64,000 nt of DNA, from contig NZ_AP019309.1 in NCBI RefSeq assembly GCF_003925875.1, positions 310,001-374,000 of the forward strand, in the 5' to 3' direction. The notes beneath the pieces were generated by a model that saw only the letters and a list, made by a program, of their open reading frames with translations, ran no database searches and was not told the origin of the DNA. The DNA comes from Intestinibaculum porci. GTDB lineage: Bacteria; Bacillota_I; Bacilli_A; Erysipelotrichales; Coprobacillaceae. Position numbers and translations under genes: made by a program. This document shows, one piece after another, positions 16,893 through 25,926 of the stretch; position 1 is the stretch's first letter, and every line of letters begins with the position of its first letter.

Positions 16893-17726
16893 ATGAGAAT
16901 TATTACAGATACGAGTGCAATGTATACACCAGAAGAGGCAAAAGCCCACGACATCGATTTATTACCTTTAAGTGTCACAATCAATGGGAAAACATATAAA
17001 GAATATGTCGATATCATGCCCGAGGCATTTATTGAAGAAATCAAGAAAGGCGGGATGCCGTCTTCTTCTCAGCCGCCTATTGGGGAAACGATGGAGACAT
17101 TTGAAAAATATCCTGATGAAGAGATGATTGTTTTAAATATGGCCGATGGCTTATCAGGCACGTATGCCTCAACCTTAGCTGCTAAAAACAGTATGGATCA
17201 TGCCGATGCCATCCATGTGATTAATACCATGACCCTGTGTGGACCACATCGTTATTTAGTTGATTTAGCCATTCAGATGCGTGATGCTGGCGCTTCCACG
17301 CAGGAGATTATCAATGCCATTCATAAACATATTGCCGATACCAAGTCTTTTCTTATTCCGGCAGATTTTGAATTCTTAAAGAAAGGCGGCCGTTTATCGC
17401 CGATGGCGGCGAAAGTCGGGGGCATGTTAAAGATTGTGCCCGTCTTAGAATTAAGCGAAGATGGCAAAACATTAGAAAAGTTTGCAATTAAGAAAACCGA
17501 AAAAGGAGCTCTCAAAACCGTTATTAAATTCTTTAGTGAACGCGGGGTTGATGAGCGCTATAAGATTTACATTACCCATGCTGGTGATTTAGAGAAAGCT
17601 AAACGTTATGAGGCATTATTAAGAGAAGCTTTCCCACAGACAGAAATGGAAATTATCGAATTATCACCAGTCTTTATTACCCATGGCGGACCGGGCGCAA
17701 TTGCGATCCAAATGATTGTGAAATAA
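16893..17726 (+). CDS. DegV-family fatty-acid-binding protein
   Basis: A 278-residue protein of the DegV/FakB family, which binds a fatty acid and presents it to the FakA kinase for phospholipid synthesis. The lipid-site signatures are RIITDTSAMYTPEEA at the N-terminus, MADGLSGTYAST around residue 85, and the closing THGGPGAIAI segment. ATG 16893 follows GGAGGT at 16880; an in-frame ATG seven codons earlier has no ribosome site. No kinase gene is adjacent. Which fatty acid is bound cannot be told. Confidence 0.9.
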   Translation: MRIITDTSAMYTPEEAKAHDIDLLPLSVTINGKTYKEYVDIMPEAFIEEIKKGGMPSSSQPPIGETMETFEKYPDEEMIVLNMADGLSGTYASTLAAKNSMDHADAIHVINTMTLCGPHRYLVDLAIQMRDAGASTQEIINAIHKHIADTKSFLIPADFEFLKKGGRLSPMAAKVGGMLKIVPVLELSEDGKTLEKFAIKKTEKGALKTVIKFFSERGVDERYKIYITHAGDLEKAKRYEALLREAFPQTEMEIIELSPVFITHGGPGAIAIQMIVK

Positions 17727-17764
17727 CGTGTTTCTAGGTATAATGCCATCAAGGATGTGAGGAT

Positions 17765-18364
17765 ATGAAAAAATTTGTACGTAATATCAAAAGTATTGTC
17801 ATCACCGTCATTCTGGTGGCTGTCATCTTTTTCGCTGGCGTCATGTATGCGAAAACGCATTATCGCGGTAATGGGACAAAGGTCAGTGATACAACTGTAA
17901 AAAATGCCTTGGTTTCCATTTCGGAGTTAGCGACATCAGATTATCATTATACAAAAGTCGGGAAGTTCACCAATTCTTTAAAACTCAATGGCTGGACCAT
18001 TCCGTTTACGGAAAAATCTTTCTTATTAACCTATGAAGGGGATATAAAAGCCGGCTATGATTTAAGTGATGCGAAAGTATCTGTTAGTAATAAACGGATT
18101 ACCGTGACTTTACCAAAAGTGAAAGTCCTAGAAAATACGATCAGTGAAAAAAGCATTAAAGTCTATGATGAGAAGAATAATATCTTCAATAGTATCAGTG
18201 TCAGTGATTATAAAGCCTTTGCCTTGAAAGAAAAAGGCAAAGCCAAAAAAGAAGCTATTCAAAATGGCCTTTACCAAAGAGCTTATAAACAGGCTTCCTT
18301 ATTAATCACCACCCATATTCAGGCTTTAAATAACAACTACAAAGTGACCATTAAGCAGGCCTAG
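17765..18364 (+). CDS. DUF4230 membrane-anchored protein
   Basis: A 199-residue protein with a single N-terminal membrane helix (about residues 10-28) and an extracytoplasmic DUF4230 domain: the early LVSISELATSDYHYTKVGKF and YEGDIKAGYDLSDAKV stretches are typical, followed by ITVTLPKVKVLENTI. The family is widespread in Firmicutes and has no known function. It starts 39 bases after the DegV stop and may share its transcript. It ends at a terminator that overlaps its last codons. Confidence 0.8.
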   Translation: MKKFVRNIKSIVITVILVAVIFFAGVMYAKTHYRGNGTKVSDTTVKNALVSISELATSDYHYTKVGKFTNSLKLNGWTIPFTEKSFLLTYEGDIKAGYDLSDAKVSVSNKRITVTLPKVKVLENTISEKSIKVYDEKNNIFNSISVSDYKAFALKEKGKAKKEAIQNGLYQRAYKQASLLITTHIQALNNNYKVTIKQA

Positions 18365-18377
18365 CGCCTGTTTTTTT
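18356..18377 (+). terminator. Terminator of the DUF4230 gene
   Basis: CAGGC and GCCTG form the stem, with the stop codon in the loop, followed by seven T. Confidence 0.8.
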
Positions 18378-18393
18378 GAGAAAGGAAAGGATT

Positions 18394-19110
18394 ATGGAAT
18401 TAGAAATCTGTTGCGGGAGCTATGAAGATGCCCTGATTGCTTATCAGGGCGGCGCACGCCGCGTTGAACTCAATAGTGCGCTTTATTTAGGCGGGTTAAC
18501 GCCAAGTTTAGGATCTCTCATTTTAACGAAAAAACTGCCAGGTTTAAAAGTGATCGCGATGGTCCGCTGCCGTGGGGCGGGTTTCTGTTATAGCAGGGAG
18601 GAATTTGCGCAAATGATGCTTGATGCGAAGCTCATGTTAGAACACGGCGCTGATGGCTTAGCCTTTGGTTTTTTACAGGCAGATGCTCGTCTGGATCTTC
18701 CCAAAATTCGTCAAATGATTACGCTTATTCACAGGTATCATAAAGAAGCCGTCTTTCATCGGGCTATTGATGTGAGTGACAACCTGCTAAAAAATACGAA
18801 AATACTAACGAATTTAGGCGTTGATCGCATTTTAACAAGCGGCGGTTATCCTAAGGCTATTGATGGCCTTGAGACGTTCGCAGCGCTTTTATCTTATGAC
18901 GTGGAAATCTTAGCTGGATCAGGCATTAGCGCAGAAAATGTCCAGGCCTTTAAAGAGATTGGGATCACGCAGGTGCATGCCTCCTGTCGCGCATTCGTGA
19001 ATGATCCAACGACTTCAGGGCAGCATGTCAGCTTTGCCTATTTAGACAACAATTACGAACGTGTTTCATTATCAAAAGTAACGGCATTAAGGAGGGCTAT
19101 TAATGAATAA
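18394..19110 (+). CDS. cutC: CutC family TIM-barrel protein
   Basis: A 238-residue cytoplasmic TIM-barrel protein. The N-terminal family signal is ELEICCGSYEDALIAYQGGARRVELN, followed by LGGLTPSLG, MVRCRGAGF and FHRAID. CutC was first linked to copper tolerance, but the link has been questioned, and no copper gene lies nearby. ATG 18394 follows AAAGGAAAGG; an upstream in-frame TTG is rejected. The gene overlaps the next one by eight bases. Confidence 0.9.
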   Translation: MELEICCGSYEDALIAYQGGARRVELNSALYLGGLTPSLGSLILTKKLPGLKVIAMVRCRGAGFCYSREEFAQMMLDAKLMLEHGADGLAFGFLQADARLDLPKIRQMITLIHRYHKEAVFHRAIDVSDNLLKNTKILTNLGVDRILTSGGYPKAIDGLETFAALLSYDVEILAGSGISAENVQAFKEIGITQVHASCRAFVNDPTTSGQHVSFAYLDNNYERVSLSKVTALRRAINE

Positions 19111-19633
19111 AACAATCTTTTTTGGCGATTCTATTATTGAATTTTTCCCTTTAGATTACTTTTTCAAAGAGGCGATCAATAGGGGATATGCGGGGTATAC
19201 AACATTAGAATTAAAAGCGTTTATCCCGGATGTGATCAGGCAAAAGCCTAAACGCCTTATTTATTTGGCAGGGACTAATGATTTTAACGAATACAATAAA
19301 CGCTTACCGCTAGCGATTGCGACGACGATTCAGGAAACGCTCGCCATGATTCAAAAAGCGTGCCCGGATTGCGACATCATTCTGTGTTCTCTCTTGCCTT
19401 GTGATCACACGCATATTGATATGCATACGATGAATCGAGGCATTCGCACGAATGAAATGATCCAGGCTCTTAATACTCTTTTATCACAGCTGCCTTATCA
19501 TTATCTGGATTTGTTTTCTTTATTTTATGATGGTCAGGTGGCGCGAAGATATTATGTTGATTCGCTGCATGTCAATGAAGAAGGATACGCCTTGATCGCA
19601 GAAAAAATCAAAGAAGCTTTAATCTCGTATTAA
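19103..19633 (+). CDS. SGNH/GDSL-type hydrolase
   Basis: A 176-residue lipase/esterase-like enzyme with all SGNH blocks: FFGDSI (nucleophile Ser10), NRGYAG (Gly), GTNDF (Asn) and DSLHVNEEGY (Asp and His near the C-terminus). No signal peptide is seen, so it should act in the cytoplasm, perhaps as a thioesterase, lysophospholipase or acetyl-esterase. Its start lies inside the cutC 3' end behind GGAGGG, so the two are translationally coupled. Substrate unknown. Confidence 0.87.
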   Translation: MNKTIFFGDSIIEFFPLDYFFKEAINRGYAGYTTLELKAFIPDVIRQKPKRLIYLAGTNDFNEYNKRLPLAIATTIQETLAMIQKACPDCDIILCSLLPCDHTHIDMHTMNRGIRTNEMIQALNTLLSQLPYHYLDLFSLFYDGQVARRYYVDSLHVNEEGYALIAEKIKEALISY

Positions 19634-19687
19634 TATTTGTATAATAGTTAAAAGTTGACATATTCGTGTCGCTTTAGGCGAAATGAA

Positions 19688-19710
19688 GAAAGCCGGAAAA
19701 GGCTTTTTAT
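19688..19710 (+). terminator. Terminator of cutC and the SGNH gene
   Basis: AAAGCC and GGCTTT enclose GGAAAA and are followed by T. Confidence 0.7.
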
Positions 19711-19783
19711 ATAATGGAAATTCCTTGCATAAAATGAATGCTTTTTGGACTTTTTGAAGATTTTTCAAGGAGAAAAATTTTTA

Positions 19784-19817
19784 TTGTAATGTCTCTTGAT
19801 TGTGTTATAATCACAAT
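19784..19817 (+). promoter_or_regulatory. typA promoter with a dyad centred on the -10 box
   Basis: TTGTAA (19784-19789) and extended TATAAT (19806-19811) are 16 bp apart. The -10 is framed by a perfect inverted repeat ATTGTG (19799-19804) and CACAAT (19812-19817). The half-sites resemble Rex sites (TTGTG..CACAA), but the centre is one base shorter than consensus. Confidence 0.55.
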
Positions 19818-19840
19818 GGAAAAAAAGGAAGGTGCGCAAG

Positions 19841-21670
19841 ATGGAAATTAGAAATGTTGCAATTATCGCCCATGTCGATCACGGGAAAACAACATTAGTC
19901 GACCAGTTATTAAAACAGTCTGGTACATTAGATGCTCATGAAGAAATCGCTGACCGAGCAATGGATAGTAATGATCTTGAAAGAGAAAGAGGGATCACAA
20001 TCTTATCCAAAACAACTGCGATTCATTATAAAAACTATAAAATCAACATCATGGATACACCTGGCCATGCCGATTTCGGTGGCGAAGTAGAACGTATCAT
20101 GAATATGGTGGATGGTGTTTTATTAGTCGTTGATGCTTATGAAGGGACCATGCCACAGACGCGCTTCGTATTAAAGAAAGCTTTAGAAGCGCATGTCAAA
20201 CCAATCGTTGTCATCAATAAAGTAGACCGTCCTGTCGTTCGTATTTCAGAAGTAATGGACGAAGTCTTAGAATTATTTATGGAATTAGGGGCTGATGATG
20301 ATCAGTTAGACTTCCCAACAGTTTACGTTTCTGCGTTAAACGGGACATCTTCATTAGATCCTGATATCAATACTCAGGTCCATAATATGGATTGTTTATT
20401 TGACATGATTGTCAAAGAAATCCCTGCCCCAATCGTTGATACCGCTGATGGATTACAGTTCCAGCCATCATTATTAGACTACAATGATTATGTTGGCCGT
20501 ATTGGGATTGGTCGTGTGGAACGCGGTAAAGTCCATGTCAATGACAATGTTACCTGTGTCCGTGCTGATGGGACATTAACCAAATTCAGAATTCAGAAGT
20601 TATTCACATTCTTAGGCTTACATCGTATTGAAGTCGAAGAATTAGATGCTGGTGATATTGGTGCGATCGCTGGTTTAGCGGATATCGGTGTTGGTGAAAC
20701 CGTATGTGACAATGCCCACATTGATCCATTACCATTATTACATGTTGATGAACCAACTATTCAGATGGTATTTGGTACTAACACATCACCATTTGCCGGT
20801 AAAGAAGGAAAATTCGTTACTGCCAGCAAGTTAGAAGCGAGATTACTTCGCGAAACGAACAAAGACGTATCTTTAAAAGTAGAACGTGTCCCTAATAAAG
20901 AAGAATGGATTGTCTCAGGTCGTGGGGAATTACATTTATCGATCTTAATTGAAACATTAAGACGTGAAGGTTACGAATTACAGGTTGCTCGTCCTCATGC
21001 CATCATTCGTGAAATCAATGGTGTGAAGATGGAACCATTCGAAGATGTTTATATCGAAGCACCTGATGACTGCATCGGTTCCGTCATCGAATCATTAGGT
21101 TTAAGACGTGGGATCATGGAAAACATGGACTCAGAAAACGGCATGACAAAAGTCGATTACATCGTTCCTTCAAGAGGTTTAATTGGTTTCATGACGAACT
21201 TCTTAACGATGACAAGAGGTTATGGTATTATCAACCATACCTTCCGTGAATATCGTCCAGTTGAAGGAGATACTGTCGGCGAAAGACAGTTAGGTGTCTT
21301 AATCTCTATTGATTCAGGTCAGACGACTGCTTACTCATTAGGCGCAGTTGAATCACGTGGGGTTATGTTCGTTGGCCCTGGTGTCGAAGTTTATGAAGGT
21401 ATGATTGTTGGTGAACACTCTAAAGACAATGACTTAGTGGTTAATGTCACAAAGGGTAAACAGATGACCAACACTCGTTCTTCGACAAAGGATTCTACCG
21501 TTGTCTTAAAACGTCCAAGACAGTTCAACTTAGAAGGCTGCTTAGACTATATCAATGAAGATGAATTAGTCGAAGTAACACCTAAGAATGTCCGTTTAAG
21601 AAAGAAATACTTAACAGAAATGGATCGTAAACGCGCATACCGTGCGAAAAACGCCGCTGAAAAAGCATAA
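19841..21670 (+). CDS. typA: Ribosome-associated GTPase TypA/BipA
   Basis: Translational GTPase of 609 residues that acts in 50S subunit assembly and stress or cold adaptation. The G motifs are complete: AHVDHGKTT (G1), DTPGHADF (G3 with catalytic His), NKVDRP (G4) and the SAL-type segment (G5). The C-terminal half carries the BipA-specific domain, including [15 protein letters not shown] 19841 follows AAGGAAGGTG. The preceding GTG adds three residues and is less likely. Monocistronic, with its own terminator. Confidence 0.96.
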   Translation: MEIRNVAIIAHVDHGKTTLVDQLLKQSGTLDAHEEIADRAMDSNDLERERGITILSKTTAIHYKNYKINIMDTPGHADFGGEVERIMNMVDGVLLVVDAYEGTMPQTRFVLKKALEAHVKPIVVINKVDRPVVRISEVMDEVLELFMELGADDDQLDFPTVYVSALNGTSSLDPDINTQVHNMDCLFDMIVKEIPAPIVDTADGLQFQPSLLDYNDYVGRIGIGRVERGKVHVNDNVTCVRADGTLTKFRIQKLFTFLGLHRIEVEELDAGDIGAIAGLADIGVGETVCDNAHIDPLPLLHVDEPTIQMVFGTNTSPFAGKEGKFVTASKLEARLLRETNKDVSLKVERVPNKEEWIVSGRGELHLSILIETLRREGYELQVARPHAIIREINGVKMEPFEDVYIEAPDDCIGSVIESLGLRRGIMENMDSENGMTKVDYIVPSRGLIGFMTNFLTMTRGYGIINHTFREYRPVEGDTVGERQLGVLISIDSGQTTAYSLGAVESRGVMFVGPGVEVYEGMIVGEHSKDNDLVVNVTKGKQMTNTRSSTKDSTVVLKRPRQFNLEGCLDYINEDELVEVTPKNVRLRKKYLTEMDRKRAYRAKNAAEKA

Positions 21671-21673
21671 ATG

Positions 21674-21699
21674 AATGGGGGAGCAAATCCCCCATTTTT
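21674..21699 (+). terminator. Terminator of typA
   Basis: AATGGGGG and CCCCCAT form a strong stem with an AGCAAAT loop and five T. It overlaps a spurious upstream start of the next gene. Confidence 0.9.
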
Positions 21700-21716
21700 C
21701 ATACAAGGAGAACAGG

Positions 21717-22607
21717 ATGAGAAAAGAATTACTGCCCTTATTTGTAAGTACCCCGGATCACCATTATTACATTTATGAAACAGGGACCCTCAAGTGCATT
21801 ATTGAAAAGTTATCATTTGGTCGTTTCAGTCTGTTGACAACCCTCCAGGCTGATCGCGAAACAGCTTCTTTTGTCGATCATCTGTTTATTCATCATAGCG
21901 ATTTTGTCAAACGCTCTTATGTTGATCATCAGGAACTTTGTATTGTTTTTAAAGCTGACACAACCAAAGAAAACTTTCTTGCAGTTATGAAAGAACTCCA
22001 TGACTATATTGATGTGCATCATTTACTGCAGGTCTGCAATCACTGTCATGAAGTTAAGCCGCTTTCTTATGTGCATAATGAGGAAACGATCGATCTGCTT
22101 TGTGATGACTGTTTCACTTCTTTGACAGAAACATCCTATCCCGTGAAGAGCTTAGGTTTATTAAGCGCTATTGTCCTTTGCATATTTCCAGCTATTGTAT
22201 GGCCGGTTTTACATGACTTAGGTTATCCTATTATCTTAGATGGCATCCTTTTTGGCATATGCAGTTTTAAAGGTTTTCTTCTGTTAGGGGAGAATATCGA
22301 TCGCAAGGGTTTAGGCCTTAGTTTTTTGGCGGTCGTTATCACTTTATCGATCGCTCAGTTGTTTGCCTTTGCCTTTGAAATTACGCAGGTTTTTCAAACC
22401 AACTTTAAAGTCACGATTTCACTTTCCCAAGGCTTCGCCGCCTTGCCGGATTTCTGGGGTGCAGATCTTTTAGGCGTTGCCTTAACTTATATTATTCCAG
22501 CATTGATGTTCACTTTGATCACTTTATTTGTTTTGTATAGAAACTATAAGAAAAGACATAATCATCGTCATGCCTTTGAAAAATTAACAATTGATTACGA
22601 AAAATAG
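21717..22607 (+). CDS. Membrane protein with a cytoplasmic zinc-ribbon-like domain
   Basis: A 296-residue protein I do not recognise. Residues 1-100 are soluble and mixed alpha/beta. Two Cys pairs follow, CNHC near 103 and CDDC near 127, spaced like a zinc ribbon. Four hydrophobic segments occupy about residues 145-285, and the C-terminus is His- and Lys-rich. ATG 21717 follows AAGGAGAACAGG; the longer frame would start inside the typA terminator. A similar membrane-plus-zinc-ribbon arrangement occurs in the small gene at 30406, but the order of the parts is reversed. Role unknown. Confidence 0.72.
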   Translation: MRKELLPLFVSTPDHHYYIYETGTLKCIIEKLSFGRFSLLTTLQADRETASFVDHLFIHHSDFVKRSYVDHQELCIVFKADTTKENFLAVMKELHDYIDVHHLLQVCNHCHEVKPLSYVHNEETIDLLCDDCFTSLTETSYPVKSLGLLSAIVLCIFPAIVWPVLHDLGYPIILDGILFGICSFKGFLLLGENIDRKGLGLSFLAVVITLSIAQLFAFAFEITQVFQTNFKVTISLSQGFAALPDFWGADLLGVALTYIIPALMFTLITLFVLYRNYKKRHNHRHAFEKLTIDYEK

Positions 22608-22639
22608 CCCTTAAACACAAGTTTATTTAGCTTTCTATA

Positions 22640-22668
22640 TTGAAATCATAAATAAAAGATGGTATATT
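22640..22668 (+). promoter_or_regulatory. Promoter of the DUF6465-like gene
   Basis: TTGAAA (22640-22645) and TATATT (22663-22668) with a 17-bp spacer. Confidence 0.6.
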
Positions 22669-22702
22669 GACTTCGTTATCTTAATTTCAGGGGGATCGCG
22701 TA

Positions 22703-22921
22703 ATGAAAACAAAGATTCAGGTTCAGTTTATGGACAAAGATGTCAATGTAGCTGATATTGAAAAGACAGTGAAAGAAGATTTAAAATCAAGAGAAGTTAA
22801 AATTAACTCTCTTGCAAACTTAGATGTTTATTACAAACCAGAAGATGGTTCTATCTACTACGTTGCAACGACTAAAGACAACAAAGTTTACGATGTAGAT
22901 GATCAGCCATTACACATCTAA
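22703..22921 (+). CDS. DUF6465-like small protein, 72 residues
   Basis: A short cytoplasmic protein with predicted alpha then beta structure: KIQVQF at the start, then IEKTVKEDLKSREVKINSL, then LDVYYKPEDGSIYYVATT. The pattern of a helix followed by a KPEDGxxYYV hairpin matches the DUF6465 family of Firmicutes as I recall it; function unknown. It has its own promoter, a GGGGGATC ribosome site and a terminator. Confidence 0.65.
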   Translation: MKTKIQVQFMDKDVNVADIEKTVKEDLKSREVKINSLANLDVYYKPEDGSIYYVATTKDNKVYDVDDQPLHI

Positions 22922-22926
22922 AATCC

Positions 22927-22949
22927 GCCAGCTGCCTGCTGGCATTTTT
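22927..22949 (+). terminator. Terminator of the DUF6465-like gene
   Basis: GCCAGC (22927-22932) and GCTGGC (22938-22943) followed by ATTTTT. Confidence 0.82.
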
Positions 22950-22962
22950 ATTTATATGAAAC

Positions 22963-22985
22963 GAGCAAGGTGCATCACCTTGCTC
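22963..22985. terminator. Perfect 10-bp hairpin downstream of the minus-strand secreted gene
   Basis: GAGCAAGGTG and CACCTTGCTC around a CAT loop. It lies just past the stop of the gene at 22993. No U-run follows on either strand, so termination is uncertain; it may stabilise the mRNA end. Confidence 0.5.
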
Positions 22986-22992
22986 TTGATTA

Positions 22993-23796
22993 TTACTTGA
23001 CTTTGATGGTAAGGGTATAGTATTTGTTCATTTCATTAGTTACCAGCTTTGCATTAATGGTGGCAGTGCCTTTCTTCTTCGTTTTTACAACATCATTTTT
23101 CAAAGATACAATCTGCGGATCACTATTTGTATAACGGATCTGTGATAAGGAAAGGGCATATCTTTTCTTACCCACTTGCGCCTGCGAAATCAGGCGTACA
23201 CTTTTTCCCTTAGATAGTGTCAAAGTATTTTTCTTCGCCTTATTACCATTGACTACAGTTTTGATCATCGCTGGGGTGACGCGCTTATTAGCTAAACGAT
23301 AGTAATACTGATAAGCGCCATTTTTTAGTTTGATCAGATTTTTGTCTTTGATGACTTTAGCTTTGCCAAAGGCACCTTTGGCACAGTAGGTAACACTTGC
23401 TGGAACGATCACTTTCGTGGCTTTAGTAAAAGCTTTGGCTTCGACTTTTTTGATTGGCAAGTCAGAGATGTTAAGCGAAGAGAGTTTCACTGTATTCGCT
23501 GTGCCTAAGTAACGGGTGATAGAAATTCCTGTCACCGTGACATGTTTTGATGAATCATCTAAGAGAAAGCGATACTGGAAGAAATCGCGTTGATGTAAAC
23601 GAGTGAGGTAACGCAAATAATCATGCGCTGCCTGCTTATTGCCTTCACCATTTTTTTCAATATCGTAATCAAAGTCATCTTCAGTAAGAAGCGTCATCTG
23701 ATCTTCTCTTAATTCCTGATCGGTAAATTCATACGCTTTAATAGGGGCTTGAGATAAAAACAAAGCGACTGTCATTAGTAATAGTGTCTTTTTCAT
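22993..23796 (-). CDS. Secreted protein with BspA-like repeat and Ig-like domain
   Basis: A 267-residue exported protein with signal peptide MKKTLLLMTVALFLSQAPIKA (cut after KA near residue 21). The middle part (about 100-150) has one or two repeats like BspA-type leucine-rich repeats, with KKVEAKAFTKATKVIVPASV and KGAFGKA. The C-terminal 90 residues look like a bacterial Ig-like (Big_2) fold, with ALSLSQIRYTNSDPQIVSL and GTATINAKL. I place the start at 23796, since the ten codons before it are polar. Function unknown; cell-surface binding is likely from the domains. Confidence 0.72.
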   Translation of the reverse strand: MKKTLLLMTVALFLSQAPIKAYEFTDQELREDQMTLLTEDDFDYDIEKNGEGNKQAAHDYLRYLTRLHQRDFFQYRFLLDDSSKHVTVTGISITRYLGTANTVKLSSLNISDLPIKKVEAKAFTKATKVIVPASVTYCAKGAFGKAKVIKDKNLIKLKNGAYQYYYRLANKRVTPAMIKTVVNGNKAKKNTLTLSKGKSVRLISQAQVGKKRYALSLSQIRYTNSDPQIVSLKNDVVKTKKKGTATINAKLVTNEMNKYYTLTIKVK

Positions 23797-23934
23797 AGGA
23801 TCATCCTTTCTTCTTAAAATAAGCATAGCAACCCTTTACAGTAACATCAAGAAAACGAAAAAATATTGAAAAAACAGTAAAAATTCAATTACATGAGAGC
23901 GTTTGATATAATGAGACTGAAAGGAGAGGTGACC

Positions 23935-24693
23935 ATGAAGAAAGTCAGTTTATTAATGATTCCCATTGTCTTATCAACGTTTTCTTTAACCCCAGTGCAG
24001 GTAAAAAAACAAATGAACATTGCCTTATATCAATACGCGCAAGTGAATACTTCAGTAAAAAAGTGGGAGAAAGGGCAGTTACCTACAAGTAAAGTGAAAA
24101 CAGATCCAATCCAAAAGAATGTCTATACCAATGGCAAATTAGCTAAGATTAAAGGGATCACTTTATCAAAGGATCGCAAAACCCTAACCCTTGATCATGT
24201 TAATAGACCACATGATGAATTGATGATCTCCCAGCTTTCTGGTGACTTTAAAATTATTTTCAAAGGAACGAATCGTTTACGCAGTTTATTTGTGATTGCT
24301 GCAAATAAAAAGGCTGCATTGACAATAGCTGCTAAGCAGAATGGGACATTACTTTGTGATGATCAGCAGGATGTCTTTTTTGGCAGTCGCGCTGCACGTT
24401 TGTATTTAAGAAATATGAAGAGCGTTCATATCGAAAACAATGTCAACATGCATCTTTATCATCATAATCGTGATCTCTCGACATTAATCAGCTATGCCTA
24501 TCCTAAAACGGGATCCGGTTTACAGATTGATGGAACACTGACCACCTCTGGCAGAGTCTATCGCAAGCTTGATCAAAGCCCTGCGCATACTTCCCAAACC
24601 ATGCATTATCTCTCTTATGGCGATGCTTATAATGATGATGATACGGGTTATACTTTACCTTATTCCTTAACAATTGCCCCACATAAAGTATAA
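23935..24693 (+). CDS. Secreted protein of unknown function, 252 residues
   Basis: An exported protein with signal peptide MKKVSLLMIPIVLSTFSLTPVQ. The body has repeated short beta-strand-like segments (LTLDHV, FKIIFKGTN, LTIAAKQNGTLLC, VHIENNVNM) that could stack as a beta-helix, as in carbohydrate-binding or lyase-like proteins; this is a guess from pattern. ATG 23935 follows AAGGAGAGGTG, and an extended -10 (TGATATAAT) lies near 23904. It is divergent from another secreted protein at 22993. No catalytic motif is seen. Confidence 0.68.
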   Translation: MKKVSLLMIPIVLSTFSLTPVQVKKQMNIALYQYAQVNTSVKKWEKGQLPTSKVKTDPIQKNVYTNGKLAKIKGITLSKDRKTLTLDHVNRPHDELMISQLSGDFKIIFKGTNRLRSLFVIAANKKAALTIAAKQNGTLLCDDQQDVFFGSRAARLYLRNMKSVHIENNVNMHLYHHNRDLSTLISYAYPKTGSGLQIDGTLTTSGRVYRKLDQSPAHTSQTMHYLSYGDAYNDDDTGYTLPYSLTIAPHKV

Positions 24694-24694
24694 G

Positions 24695-24721
24695 AATGTG
24701 TCAGCGTTCGCTGGCATTTTC
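24695..24721 (+). terminator. Terminator of the secreted-protein gene
   Basis: GTCAGCG and CGCTGGC-like arms around TT, inside AATG/CATT, followed by T-rich sequence. Confidence 0.65.
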
Positions 24722-24777
24722 TTTATTTCTTTTTCATGCTATAATGAGCTTGAGCCTTAAAAGAAAGGAGTACGATT

Positions 24778-25827
24778 ATGATAGCTACATTGTTTGTTTA
24801 TTTAGCGATCTTTATTGTGATGCTGCTGGTATTTCAGATTATTTTCTTTGAAGTTAGCCGCAGCCGTGCCTTAAAAGTCGGCAATTACGAATGGTTCGCT
24901 AACCTCAATAAACCTTTTAATTATACAAGAACCGGAACGATGATTTTTATCTGTTTTATCTGTTACTTATTTGGCGGAAGTGATACTTCTTCGACATTAG
25001 AATGGGTCATCTATCTGATCATTTTCTGTGCCTGCGGCGTTATTGCGGATGCCGTGACCCAGTTCTTATTACAAAAATATGGACAGATTCGCTGTAAGAA
25101 GCAGTTAGAAACGGCAGATAAACTGGATGTTGAATTTGATAAAATCAAAGAAGGCTTAACGGATGATGAAAATTATGAAGTCTCAATGCCTCGCTATAAC
25201 GAGACATTGATTGCCAAACAGTATATTAAGCCCGAAGATCATTTGGCTTTTATGAGTGTTGATGGCGGGCAGTATGTGAAGAACTTTGGTGACTATCCAG
25301 CCGCTACCTTCGATGTTGAACCTTATGTTGATACCAATCAGGTGGAAGCGACATTAAGCAGTACGCCCGTGCGTGCCACCACCTTAACGCCAACCCAGCA
25401 GCTGCCATTCAAAGATAATCGTATGGATGTCATCTTTGATGAATACGCTAACTATGATAAAAATGAAATTACGAGGGTATTAAAACCTGGCGGCACTTTC
25501 ATTGTCAATCAGTATGGAACCGATAATCTTAAAGAATTTATCTCGATGTTTATGCCTTTAGGCATGAGCGGTTCATGGGATTTAACGAATTGTAAACAAA
25601 CACTGGAAAGTGTTGGCTTCAAGATCTTAGAAGGCTATGAAGATTATGGCTATATCAGATTTAGAAATATTTCTCAGCTTCATACTTATATGAAACAGGC
25701 GGTGCCTGATGTGGCGGAGAATCCTGATAAATATAAAGCTTTCTATACCAAAGCAATCAACGATATTAAAGAGAAGAACTTCTTCCAGATAACAACTTAT
25801 CGTTTCTTAGTCGTAGCCAGACATTAG
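24778..25827 (+). CDS. Membrane-anchored methyltransferase-like protein
   Basis: A 349-residue protein that fuses three membrane helices (about 3-22, 52-68 and 76-98) to a cytoplasmic domain resembling class I SAM methyltransferases of the Methyltransf_11 type. The later motifs are clear: LPFKDNRMDVIFDEYANYD and ITRVLKPGGTFIV. The glycine-rich SAM loop expected before them is not canonical; the equivalent stretch reads HLAFMSVDGGQYVKNFG. The enzyme may use SAM differently or be a non-catalytic relative. The ATG follows AAAGGAG. Monocistronic. Confidence 0.68.
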   Translation: MIATLFVYLAIFIVMLLVFQIIFFEVSRSRALKVGNYEWFANLNKPFNYTRTGTMIFICFICYLFGGSDTSSTLEWVIYLIIFCACGVIADAVTQFLLQKYGQIRCKKQLETADKLDVEFDKIKEGLTDDENYEVSMPRYNETLIAKQYIKPEDHLAFMSVDGGQYVKNFGDYPAATFDVEPYVDTNQVEATLSSTPVRATTLTPTQQLPFKDNRMDVIFDEYANYDKNEITRVLKPGGTFIVNQYGTDNLKEFISMFMPLGMSGSWDLTNCKQTLESVGFKILEGYEDYGYIRFRNISQLHTYMKQAVPDVAENPDKYKAFYTKAINDIKEKNFFQITTYRFLVVARH

Positions 25828-25829
25828 TG

Positions 25830-25852
25830 ACAGGAATTCCTGTCGCTTTTCT
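25830..25852 (+). terminator. Terminator after the methyltransferase-like gene
   Basis: GACAGGAATTCCTGTC is a perfect palindrome followed by a T-rich tract. Confidence 0.7.
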
Positions 25853-25926
25853 TTAGACTGATTTAAGGAAAAGCTGTGTTTTTTCTTAATAAACAGGTCT
25901 TATAGTAATCATAAGGAAGTGAAGAT

